A stretch of DNA of 64,000 nucleotides, taken from Euryodendron excelsum (lineage: Eukaryota > Streptophyta > Magnoliopsida > Ericales > Pentaphylacaceae). This document shows positions 47,330-57,741 of this stretch, piece by piece. The position numbers and the translations under genes were made by a program. Within the stretch, counting starts at the first letter, position 1. Each line of letters opens with the position of its first letter. The stretch is from assembly GCA_033060915.1 (NCBI GenBank), contig CM065390.1, positions 20,224,501 through 20,288,500 on the forward strand, given 5' to 3'. The notes under the pieces are model-generated. The model did no database searches. It was not told the DNA's origin and was given only the letters and a program-made list of their open reading frames with translations.

Positions 47330-49745
47330 GGAAATCAGAATTCTAAGGTGATTCTAGCTTTTCCATGGTTAGGGTTGCTTTAGGAAAGTGTTACTTTTAA
47401 AATGACTTATATGGTCCATATTTTCAATTCTTTATTGTTTTCAAAACCATAATCCTAGAATGGTTCTAATCCCTCCATGGTTAGAATTGTTTTAGGAAAG
47501 TGAGATATTTTTAAAGACTTGTAAAAGTCCAAATTCAAATCCTTTTTCCAACATTGTTTTCTAAACCCTTTTAAAAAATCTCTTTCCTAAAAATCTCTTT
47601 TTCTAAAAAGATCTATTTTTCAAAATCCCTTTTTCTTGGAGTTCAAATCAAACCCTAGAGTCATGGTTAGGAAACCCTAATTTTCTCTCGTAAAATATGA
47701 TTTTCAATTTTGCCTCAAAACATAGATTTCCAAAACCTCTATTTTCTATGTCAAATCTTAGATTTCCAAAATCATTTTTCCCATACCAAAACTATGGCTT
47801 TCCAAATCTAAGCTTTCCAAAATTCCTCCTTTCCAATTCTATGTCAAATCAAACTAAATCAAATCTTTCGTTTTTTAAAACAAAATCAAATCCTCCATTT
47901 TTGGAAACAAAATCAAATCATCTCTTTTTGGAAACAAAATCCAATCTTTTATTTTAGGAAATAAAAATAAAATCTTTCTTAATTCAAACATTTTCTTAAT
48001 TTCTACCTTTCCTAATCCCAATCCTTCCTAATCCAAATCTTTCTTAATTCCAATCCTTCCGAATCTCATACCTTCCTCAATCCTAAGTTTTCAAAACTCA
48101 AACTTTCAAACTTTTCCTAAATATAAACTTTCAAATCTTTCCCTAAACTTTAAGTTTTTCAATCTTTCTAAACCCAAACTTTTCCTAATTCTAAAACTTT
48201 TCAAATTCCAAATCTTTCTCAAACCTAATCAAATCCTTCCTAACAAGGAAACTTTCCAAATTCGAGACTTTCTTAAATTGAAACTTCCTAAATTCAAAAC
48301 TTTCTAATTTCAAAACCTTTCCTATTTTAAACTTCCCTAATTTGAAACTTTCCTGAAATGAAACTTTCCTATTTTGGAACTTTCCTAATTTCAAGATTTT
48401 CTAAGTTCAATCTTTCCTGGACTCCAACTCTTTATATTTTCTAAATCAAACTTTCCAATCAAATCTTTCTTAATCTCAAGTCTTTCTTAAATCCAATCTT
48501 TTTAGGTCTAGGTTTCCCAAAACCAAGTTTTCAAAGTCAAACTTCTTAAGTTCAAATCAAATTCAATTTAATTACATGCTTCAACCCTAGGTTACCCTAA
48601 GTCCTAGGATGTCTAGACCCTAGTTTGACCCTAACCCTAAAGTTAGAAAGCTTCCAACTCTTCTCCAAAAATTCTTTTCTAAACCAAGATGGTCTTTCAA
48701 ACGTCAATTCAAGTAAAAAATATTTTCAAAACTCTATGTTTCCAAATCAAGTTCAAAGTCAATTATAAGTTTTATTTCAAATTCTCAAGTTCTGTTTAAA
48801 TCAAGGTTCAATCTTTTCAAATCTTCCAAGTTAATTTCAAATCAAAGTTTAAATCCAAGTTCCAAATCAAACTCTTTTCAAACCAAATTTTCTATCAGAC
48901 TCTTGTCCGAACTATGACTGATTTTATTCCCAAAACGAAATACGTAGGCAACCCTCACGGGTCCGGCCATAACTTTTTTTCAAACCTCCAATTTCATGAC
49001 TTTTCTTAAATCTCCAATTCCATTACCTTTTTTAAATTCCAATTCCATAATCTATTTCAAGTGTCAAATTCTAAAATCTATTTTCAAAATCTTAAATTTC
49101 AATTTCTAAAACTTTCCTTCAAACTTCAAAGTTTTGTTTTCAAATCCATTTTAAAATTAAATAAAGTCTTTTCAAATTTACTTTCAAAAATCAAATCAAT
49201 TTTTTGCACTTACATATCATGCATCATATCAAATTTCTTTTCATAGTTTTTTTTAAAGTGAATAGTTTGGGACATTTATTACGTAAAGATTCCAAATGAG
49301 TGAACTTAGGCCGAATAGACATGTAGGTACCGCAAGGGTGGGGTAGGGTGATGGCTTAGTGATTCTTCCCTACACGTAACCAACCTCCGAAACTAGATCA
49401 ATATTTTCAAAGACTAAATGGAGTTATTTTTCAAAAAAGGGGCTTAAATATTTTCAAAGGTTGCCAAACAACCTATTTTCTTAAAATCCCTCTCTTGAGG
49501 AAGTTTTCCAAAACCTTTTTCAAAAACCCTAAGTGTAATATTCGGATTATGCTTAGTTTTAAGTGGCCTAACTCACTCTAATCAAGTTAGGTGGCGACTC
49601 CAAATTTTTTTCAAAAGCCCTTAATCAAATCAATTTCCAATTCAAATCCAGTCGTACTCATTTTTCTTGGAGGAAGAGTTCTAACGAGAGAATATTATGT
49701 TTTTCTCACCTGTCTTTTTCAGGTGTGAAAAATCTGGGTGCGACA
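47330..49745 (+). repeat. Giant LTR E, 5'-truncated
   Basis: Plus orientation, starting mid-LTR at AGGTGATTCTAGC (co-linear with copy B from about 52930) and ending CTGGGTGCGACA. It retains the TACGTAGGCAACC block (48905-48972), the TAGGGTGATG block (about 49310-49385), the GGTTG hairpin (49459-49473) and the covarying hairpin. With D2 it forms a head-to-head inverted arrangement. Confidence 0.75.
49656..49679 (+). promoter_or_regulatory. Conserved LTR 3' hairpin, copy E
   Basis: ACTCATTTT-TCTTGG-AGGAAGAGT; eight of nine stem positions pair if G-T is allowed. It ends 66 nt before the LTR end. Confidence 0.6.
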
Positions 49746-51020
49746 CCCCACCGTCTCGCCGTTCCTTGGGTTTCCTGGGCAAACGGCAAGTCTCTAGTTC
49801 TCTTGATAAGTGCCCCTGCTTTGGCACACCTAGTGCTACAAGTTCACACCGAGGGGGAGACTCTTCATCTCTTATGATCTCTCGTTTTAGACCAGCTTTT
49901 GAGGCTGAGTCCAAGTTTAATCGGTTGTTTAAGTCTCGCCCTATTTTTGTTTCTTAAGTTGTTATTCTTGATGAGTTCTATGAGACTTTTATCAGTGCCT
50001 ACTTCACTAAGTAGGTTTGGTCGTGTCTTGCTGTTTGTAATGGGTTTTCTTGTTAAGATCTCATATGTGAATTTTATATGAACATTTATGCTTCTGACAA
50101 GGAGGCTAGGACTTTGCAGTCCTATGTGCGTGGGGTGTCTTTTAACTTTTCTATATCTGACATATGCACCTTTCACCATTTCACCGTCCCATTGTTTTTG
50201 AGTTTCCCTATCCGCTCTCTCGGACTGGGCCTTCTTTGAACTCTTTGGCTCAACTCCTGTTGTCTGCTGGAGGTGATTGGCCTCTAGGCCTTTTGAGTTA
50301 CCTAAAGCACAAAGAGTTGAAGAATGTATTTCGAGTGCTTAATCATGTGGTGTGTGACTTGTTTTTGTGCACTTTCCATGTGAGTGAGATTAATGAATCT
50401 TGTGCCCAGCTTATGCACATTATTGCCATAGGCATGGTTATGGATGTCTGTCAATTCATGTTTAATCTCATCCTCGAGGCCTCTGTTGATAACTCCTCTC
50501 AAGCCTATCTTCCGTTCCGGATCATGATCACCTAGTTTCTCTCATGTCATCAAATTGTGGCCGAGCCCTATGAGACTCATATCCCCGTTGGGAAACCCAT
50601 TTCTCGTCACACTCTTAAGATGAGTAATGCCATCTCGGAGTTGTTCCACCACCTTCTCAATTACAGCAGCCTGCGGTCAAACGTTTTGATGATGAGGGTA
50701 CTTCAATTGATCCTGCTGCTCCCTCTACCTCCATTGCTCGTGTTTCTGCTCCTCCTCTTGCTGGGACTTTTGCTCTAGCTCCTACCTCTTCGTCATCCTC
50801 TACTGCTGTCATTGCTACTCTCTTCACCCAGCAGACTACAATTCACGTTGATTTGGTGGAGCCCATTGGCTTGGTCCATGAGCACATCGATCTCATCATG
50901 GAGTGTCAGGAGTGCGATATTGACTATGTCTGGGATACTTTGTTTGCTTTCTCACTGCGGCATATCGAGTTTGTCACTGACGTGAATGAATTCATTCAGA
51001 GCATTCGTCGTCAGTAACTT
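49746..51020 (+). pseudogene. Post-pol ORF of the Sirevirus-like element, plant-transposon-domain-like (broken)
   Basis: Fragments in shifting frames: SRFRPAFEAESKFNRLFKSR, ICEFYMNIYASDKEARTL, SYVRGVSFNFSISDI, NVFRVLNHVVCDLF, INESCAQLMHIIAIGMVMDV, SQAYLPFRIMIT, then a Ser/Ala/Pro-rich tail and FSLRHIEFVTDVNEFIQSIR. The order REFYxNL / VRGVxVxF / AYLPFRxxIT matches the putative plant transposon protein domain (PF20167-like) seen in many plant retroelement ORFs. Its position, after pol and before the polypurine tracts, is that of the extra ORF some Sireviruses carry. Stops near 49957, 50017, 50080 and 50540 disable it. No signal peptide or membrane segment is evident. Function is unknown. Confidence 0.6.
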
Positions 51021-51346
51021 TTATTCCTGGTGCCGATTCTCTTGTGGATGTTTCCGGTTTTTTCTATGTTGACGTTTGGATGTTTTTAGTTTTGAGTTTA
51101 GTTGGTTGCCTCATTTTGTTCGTTGAGGCCATAGTTTTTGGATACTAGACATTTTTATCTATACATATATTGGTTATTGCTTTGCATATTTCTTTGTCCA
51201 TGGTTTCATTCTTGGAATGGTTGGTTCCTCGTGCTTATTTTGTCAATTAATTCCCAAAAAGGGGGAGATTATGTTATGCTACTGATGTTTCTATTTTGAT
51301 TTCTCTCTTGCACTTGATTGGATTGGTTGTTTGCTTGTAGGTTGTG
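51021..51346 (+). other. Sirevirus-like 3' non-coding region with purine tract
   Basis: Contains AAAAAGGGGGAGA at 51256-51268, an upstream polypurine-like tract. It continues at 55518 after solo LTR B. Confidence 0.6.
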
Positions 51347-52085
51347 TAGGGTGTAAGCACCCAATTTTTGCTCGCTCGGCAATCTCCGAGCTGACCAAGT
51401 TCACTTTCACACATCACATGCATATTTAGACTCTAAGCCCGCCTTTTTAACTTGAATTTAGTTCACCAGTCGCTTCTCGGGACTGTTGGGCCCACTTGAA
51501 GCTAAATTACCGTTTTGCCCCTAGTGGGCCGGTCTCCTTTTCCGACCACACCGGCTCTGGGTATCAAACCGGTAATCCTCTGAAATTACTTCTTATAGTA
51601 TTCTCAACCTTCCTTTATCCTTCCGGATCATTCGGAGTCAGTTCCGGCAAACCCGGTGCGAAATGACCGTTTTGCCCCTGGTGGGCCGGTCACCCCTTCT
51701 GACCACGCCAGCTTTGGAAATCAAACTGGCAACCTCTGGGAACATTCTAAATAATGTTTTCAGATCACAAGTCTTCTTCCGGGACATTCTGAGTTTGTCC
51801 CAGCAGTTTCCCGGTTCGATTGACCGTTTTGCCCCTAAAGGCCCGGTCAACCTTTCCGACACATCTTATCCTCACTTTTCAAGTCAAATACCTCCAGGAC
51901 ACTATTTTAAGTGTTCCTGCTCTTTTCCGGCCTTCCGGATTCCCGGCTCCTTAAAATCATTCCCAGACTTTCCGGAGTCACTCCTAGTGAAGCCAGGCTA
52001 AAAATTGCATGGTAGTCACTAGTACAGGTGTCCAAATCTAGTCAAAGATACGTTGCTTGCCGACCTTAAACATTTCCTAATTGGC

Positions 52086-52213
52086 TAGCGCCACTAGTAG
52101 TGGCGCCAAGCCAAAAAATGGCCTGGCGCCATTCCTAGTGGCGCCAGTGTAAAATTTGGCCTGGCACCACTACAACAGGCGCCAATGTTGTCCAACCTCT
52201 ATAAATACAGAAC
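52086..52213 (+). promoter_or_regulatory. Palindrome array and TATA box of LTR B
   Basis: Three GGCGCCA...TAGTGGCGCC-type units, about 45 bp apart, end 10-20 bp upstream of TCTATAAATACAG. D2, and in degraded form C, keep the same array in the same place. Confidence 0.55.
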
Positions 52214-55200
52214 ATCCTCCAACGTGAAAGGGGTCCGCAAACTTAACCTAAAAATCATATATTTCGATATACAGAGCTCGAACACTCCCTAAACCCTAGC
52301 CTCCTTAGGTTCTCCAAACCCTAGCCACCATACACAAACCCTAGTCTCATAGACACTACTATACATCCCCATACACTCATACACTAGCCTTCAACCATCC
52401 TTTGAAGACTTGAAAAGCTGCAATCCAAAGCTTGAAGACAACTCTTGAGGATTGAAGACGAAGATCAAGACAAAGACCGAAGACCGAAGACAGCACGGCA
52501 CGCAAAATAAACAAGACATACGGTAGGCTTTCTATTTAAATTTTCGCACTTCCCCCCTCTCTCTTCTCTCTCCTAATCCACTTGGGTTTTCTCTATTTTA
52601 ATCCCCCATCTCTTTCCCCCCCTTTCTTTGCATGCTTGAAACAAGGGGATTCCCGGTCCATGTGTAGGATTGGGCTATTGGAGAGTCACCGTGTCGGGGG
52701 CTTTCTTCTAGTCTAACCAGAGACCACGTGGGTCCGGCCCCCTTGATTATGTGGTGAAGCCTTAACCTTGTATGTTCACGACCCCAAAATTGCATTGTGC
52801 ATATCATGATCTTGCATCTTCCAAAATTCGTTTTCGAACTCGTTTTCAAAATCGTTTTCAAACTTGTTTTCAAAATTGCATCAAAATCTCTTTTTCAAAA
52901 ACTTGTTTTCAAAACCACAATTCTAGGGTGATTCTAGCCTTTTCATGGCTAGGGTTGCTTTAGGAAAGTGTTACATTAAAAGTGACCTTTTTGGTCTATA
53001 TTTTCAAATCTTATTCTTTTCCAAAACCACTTTCTTAAAGTGGTTCTAGCCTTCTTATGGCTAGAATCGCTTTAGGGAAGTGAGATGTTTTCATACATTC
53101 CAAAAACTTTCTTTTCAAATCTTTTCCTAAAAAAATCTCTTTCAACATACTTTCCTAAAACTCTCCTCTCCAAAATTATTTTCAAAAGCTCCCTTCCAAA
53201 ATCTAATTTTCAAAACTCCCTTTTTCAACTTTCCAAAATCCTCTCCCCAGAATCCACTTTCTAAAAACGTTCCCCAAAAATCTTTCCAAAAACTCTCTTC
53301 AACAATCTTCTACCAAAAATCTTCCTAGAAAAACTCTCTCCAAAAATCTTTCCAAAAACTTTCTTTCCAGAATCTTCCTTCTAGAAATTCCCCTTTAGGA
53401 TTTTCCTTTTAAAATCTACGTTTCCAAAAGCACACTTTCCAAAAACTCTTTCTCTTTAAAATCTTTTTCCAAAAACTCCATCTTCAAATTCACTTTCCAA
53501 AAACTCCTCCCTAGGATTCCCTTCTAGAAAAATCTTCATTTCCCAAAAACGCACTTTCCAAAAACTCTTTCCTTAGAGCCCAAGTCAAGCCCTAGAACTC
53601 ACAATTAGGAAATCCTAATTTTCTTTCCAAAAACATGATTTTCAAACTTTGCCCCATACCTAGGTTTCCAAAATTTCTTATTTTCACATCCAAACTATAC
53701 ATGTTTCCAAAACCTCTTTTCTATGTTAAAATTCCACACTTTCAAAACTAGGGTTTTTAGAATCTCCCTTTCCAAATCTTTGCCAAATCAAATCTTTCCT
53801 TTAGGAAATCAAATCCAATCTCCCCGTTTAGGAAACTAGAACCCATCCTCTGTTTTGGGAAACAAAATCAAATTTTTTTTCTTTTAGAAACCAAATCCAA
53901 TCCCTTCCTAATCCAAACCTTTCTTAATTCAATTCCTTCCTAAACCATAAGTTTTCTAAACTTAAACTTTAAATCTTTCCTTAAATTTCAAAATCCAACT
54001 CTTTCCTAATTCAACTCCTTTCTAATCTTTCACTTTCCTAAATCTTAAGTTTCCAAAACTTGAACATAAAAATCTTTCCTAAAATTCTAAAATTCAACCC
54101 TTTCCTAATTCTACCCTCTTTTGAAATTTTAACTTTTCAAACCTAAATTTTCAAACCTTTCCTAAATTCAAACCTTTCCAAGTTCAAAACTTTCTTAAGT
54201 TAAGACTTTCTAAATCTAAAACTTTCTAAATTCTAAACTTTTTTAAATCTTCAAATTTTTCCAAATTTCAAAACTTTCTAAACTCAAAACTTTTTTATTT
54301 TCAAAACTTCCTTGTTTTCTAAACTTTCCAATTTTCAAAACTTCCCTATTTCAAAACTTTCCTAATTTGAAAACTTTATTAATTCAAAACTTTCTCAAGT
54401 TAAACTTTCCTAATTCGAAACTTTCTTAATTCGAAACTTTCCTAAGTTAAACTTTTCCTAATTCAAACATTTCCTAAATCTAATTTTTTTTTTCTAAACC
54501 TTCCAAGTCAAGTCAAATCTTTCCTAAGTCTCTTTCCTAAGTCTAGGATTCCTAAAACCAAGTCTTTTCAAAATCAATCTTTCCAAAGCAAGTCCAATCT
54601 TCTCAATTTCAACTTCCAATCTCTTCTTTTAATCTCAAATCAAATCCAATTTTCAATTCAATCTTTTTCTTCCAATTCAACCTTCTATTTTCAACCGGAC
54701 TATGGTCCAAACTACGATTGACCTGATTCCCCCAAAGGGATACGTAGGCAACCTTCATAGGTGCGGTCACAATACTTTTCAAACTTTCAATTCCACCCTC
54801 ATGGGTGCGGTTTCCAAAATCTTTCCAAATCTCAAATTCCAATCTATTTTCAAAATTTCAATTTCAAAATTTCTATTTTCAAATTTCTATTTCTGAATTT
54901 TTAAACTTTTCAATTTCAATTCTATCTCTTCAAATCTCTTTTCAAATTTGTTTTTCAAGTCTTTTTTCTTGCACTTGCATCTCATGCATCATATTGTTAA
55001 ATATTGTTTTCTAAAGTGAATAGGTTTGAACGTTAATTAGTTAAAGACTCTCATTGGTGAATCTAGGGTAGATTGACATGTAGGAACTGAAAGGGCGGGG
55101 TAGGGTGATAACTTAGTGCGTCTTCCCTACATGTAACCAACCTTCGAACCTAGATCACTGATTTTAAAGACCAAAACAGAGTTATTTTTCTACAAAGGGC

Positions 55201-55416
55201 TAAATGTTTTCCAAAGGTTGCCAAACAACCCGTTTGCCTAAAAAAACCCTCTCTTGAGGATGTTTTTCAAATCGTTTTCCAAAAACCCTAAGTGTAGTCT
55301 TTGGATTATTCTTAGTTTTTAGGTGACCTAACTCACCTTAATCAAGTTAGGTGTCGACTCCAAATCTTTTTCAAAAGCCCTTTATTCAAATCTATTTTCA
55401 ATTTAAACCTTGTGGC

Positions 55417-55440
55417 ACTCATTCTTTTAGGAGGGTGAGT
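55417..55440 (+). promoter_or_regulatory. Conserved LTR 3' hairpin, copy B
   Basis: ACTCATTCT-TTTAGG-AGGGTGAGT; all nine positions pair with two G-T wobbles. It ends 72 nt before the TSD-verified LTR end. Confidence 0.7.
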
Positions 55441-55517
55441 TCTAACGAGAGAGTACAACATTTTTTTCGCTTGTGTGAGTATTCCTCGAGTGCGAAAAAT
55501 CTGGGCCCGACATAGGG

Positions 55518-55624
55518 ATGCTACTAAGTGCTTGTGATTGGGGTTTGATTGTATTTTCAGTTATTTCCCTATAATGTGTCTTGTAGCATAGGGTTTTGGT
55601 CACGAAATTGCCAAAGGGGGAGAA
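55518..55624 (+). other. Sirevirus-like 3' end with polypurine tract
   Basis: The last 107 bp before the 3' LTR; AAAGGGGGAGAA (55613-55624) abuts TGTAAGG. Confidence 0.85.
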
Positions 55625-56626
55625 TGTAAGGTTATCTAATTGGCCAAATTTCGTGCCAAGTGTTGTTTGATGTAATTTAGGGAATTGGGTTATCAATCAC
55701 AAGCATTCGGAATGGATTTGAAACTTATTTATGCAAGCTCGTGCCAAGAGAGACTTGTATGATACATATTGGCTGATGAAATGGACTTCGAGGGATATCG
55801 ATAGATTTTGAGAGTAAAAAAACAGTGTGTTGATTGCAAAACAAGACCTCACGGGATCCTCGAGGGATGTTAAGAGCAAAAACAGTGGGTATGCAAATTG
55901 GGCATGACTTCGCGAGATCTTAGTGGGATGTCACGGGTTGTTGAGGGCAAAAACAGTGAGTATGCCAAAATCTGGGTTTAAGCTAGTGGGATCCTCACGG
56001 GTTCTCGAGGGATTGAGATGCAGCTCGTGGGACCCTCGCGGGTTCTCACAGATCAAGCTACGTTAAATCTGGATTATTGGGAATCAAGCCGCCAAAGTTT
56101 TTGCGCATATTTAAAGCCCAACACATTCCCCAGACCTGATCTGAGCCGCCACTAGTAAAAACACCTTGAGAGAAGTATTTCCAATCTTCCAAAAAGCTTA
56201 AAAACGTGTCTTAGCATCAATCTTCTTCAACCCAATTGAAGAGGTCGAGAGTCATGAAGGAGTTCAAGGCTTGAAATCTGTTCTAAGGGGATTTGAATGG
56301 TGGTCAAGCACGGAGACGGTGAATTATAGATACGAGCAAGATCCAGACAATCATTAGATCAATGAGTTGATAGGTTTTCATTGTAAAGAGTCTTGTAACT
56401 GTTTGAACTATAATTTATAGTGCATGATCTTTGTCCAGTAAAGGGAACATGTGGTTTTCTCCCATTTAAGGGTTTTCATGGCAAAAGGGTGGTGTGGTCT
56501 TGATGGAATGGTTTGTTCTTTATTTTGTCTTGGATTGTACAATATTACTCATAGCCATTACACCTTAACCTAATATTGTAGTGATTAGTCTCTTGGACAA
56601 AATATAGACAAATGCTAGGTTTTTCA
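55625..56626 (+). repeat. 3' LTR of the Sirevirus-like element, 1002 bp
   Basis: TGTAAGGTTATC ... GCTAGGTTTTTCA, followed by TAGTC. Co-linear with the 5' LTR. Confidence 0.9.
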
Positions 56627-56631
56627 TAGTC

Positions 56632-57036
56632 ATTATCCTTCATGTAACTATAGCCATGAGCCCATGACAATGGAATCTAATAATTAAAACATAAAACAAT
56701 ATTGGTGCTGATCAACAAGAATCCAATTCCATTACTAGTAAAACATACACAAACATACATACACACTACTCACGAACAACATAGAATGAGACCTTGCACT
56801 TCAAAGTATGGAGTTCATGGTACTATAACATGTTAACAATAGGATATGCCAAACTTCAAATCAAGCTTTAGAAGAAGAACCTCTAGTACAGTTACAAACA
56901 TGTAATCGTTCTAATAAAGACATTTTGGTAACATATCAAAGGAAAACTACTAATTTTAATAAATGATCAAAATTATAATTTTGAGCGCTACCTATAATCA
57001 ACTACATATTTTATATAAATGACAACTGCTTTAGAT
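56632..57036 (-). other. N1 interior, right part, non-coding
   Basis: About 400 bp between the Sirevirus-like element and the N1 right LTR. No gene, and no clear primer site next to the LTR. Confidence 0.45.
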
Positions 57037-57129
57037 TGTTAGATGAATTTGTATAAAAACACATCTTATAATTCGCATTAATTCAAATAAACCACAACTT
57101 TAGAATAAACCAAATTACAATATAATAGT

Positions 57130-57676
57130 CGGGTAAAATACACTTTGCACCTTTACACTTTATACCAAATTTTACTTCAGTACCTACACTTTTAATTGTA
57201 ACAATTAAGCCCTTGACCTTCTAATTTGTTGCAATGTCACCATTTTGTAAGTTTCTTTTTGTGCAATTGACAACTAAAAGTCTTGTGCATCTCATATGGT
57301 CTTTATTTAAAGGCAAAAATATATTTTCACATTAACTAATGTTACTTTACCCTAATTATTTAGTTCCTAAACTTTTTTTTACAGAAATTTCTCACCAATC
57401 TCTTAAATTTTTTGCAGTAATTTTATGTATCAAATGAAATTAGGGTTTCAAATTATTCCCAAATCATCTCAAGTGAGCAAAGGTTAAAGATGTTGGGTAT
57501 GAAAGTGGTTTAAGAATATATTTTTATCCTGAAGAAAGGGTCACGTGAAACGCACATGGATTTTGGCTATCAATTGCACTAATTAAAGCTTACGGAGGGT
57601 GACATTGCAACAAATTATGAATACATGGACTTAATTGCTACAATTGCAGTGTAAGGGTGCAAAGTGTGTTTTACCC
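57130..57676. mobile_element. 547-bp terminal-inverted-repeat element in the N1 LTR
   Basis: Ends CGGGTAAAATACACTTTGCA and (other strand) GGGTAAAACACACTTTGCAC. Flanked by ATAATAGT on both sides (57122-57129, 57677-57684); the uninterrupted LTR copy has a single site near 30520. The 8-bp duplication fits hAT, but the terminus also resembles Mutator-type MITEs. Non-coding. Confidence 0.8.
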
Positions 57677-57741
57677 ATAATAGTATTAACTTGATAAACA
57701 ATAAAACATAATTAAAAAAAAAACAAAAAAGCTGGCCTGTG

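Larger units (their letters stand above)
51352..55512 (+). repeat. Giant solo LTR B, 4161 bp
   Basis: TGTAAGCACCCAATTTTTGC ... CTGGGCCCGACA with perfect 5-bp duplication TAGGG (51347-51351, 55513-55517). Features in order: GGCGCC palindromes (52086-52190), TATA box TCTATAAATACAG (about 52199), a G-poor TTTCCTAA-rich tract (53000-54690), then conserved 3' blocks. No coding capacity. Confidence 0.92.
33738..56626 (+). mobile_element. Sirevirus-like Ty1/copia element, heavily interrupted
   Basis: LTRs at 33738-34737 and 55625-56626 with identical 5-bp flanks TAGTC (33733-33737, 56627-56631). Between them in order are a primer site, copia gag, a large insertion complex, a post-pol ORF with purine tracts, a solo LTR, and the final polypurine tract. 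The pol gene is absent, lost at or near the 35883-49745 complex. The gag type, a large ORF after pol and more than one GGGGGAGA tract fit the Sirevirus group. Confidence 0.82.

Noticed and set aside
47697..48394. Phe/Lys/Ser-repeat frames in LTR E, on both strands
   Set aside because: They are translations of the TTTCCAAAT/CAAAATCAAAT low-complexity tract and are not conserved between LTR copies.
49590..49606. GTTAGGTGGCGACTCC in the giant LTRs as a primer-binding site
   Set aside because: It resembles a TGGCGACTCC-type primer site but lies about 140-150 nt inside the LTR. In copy B the LTR end is fixed downstream by the TAGGG duplication.
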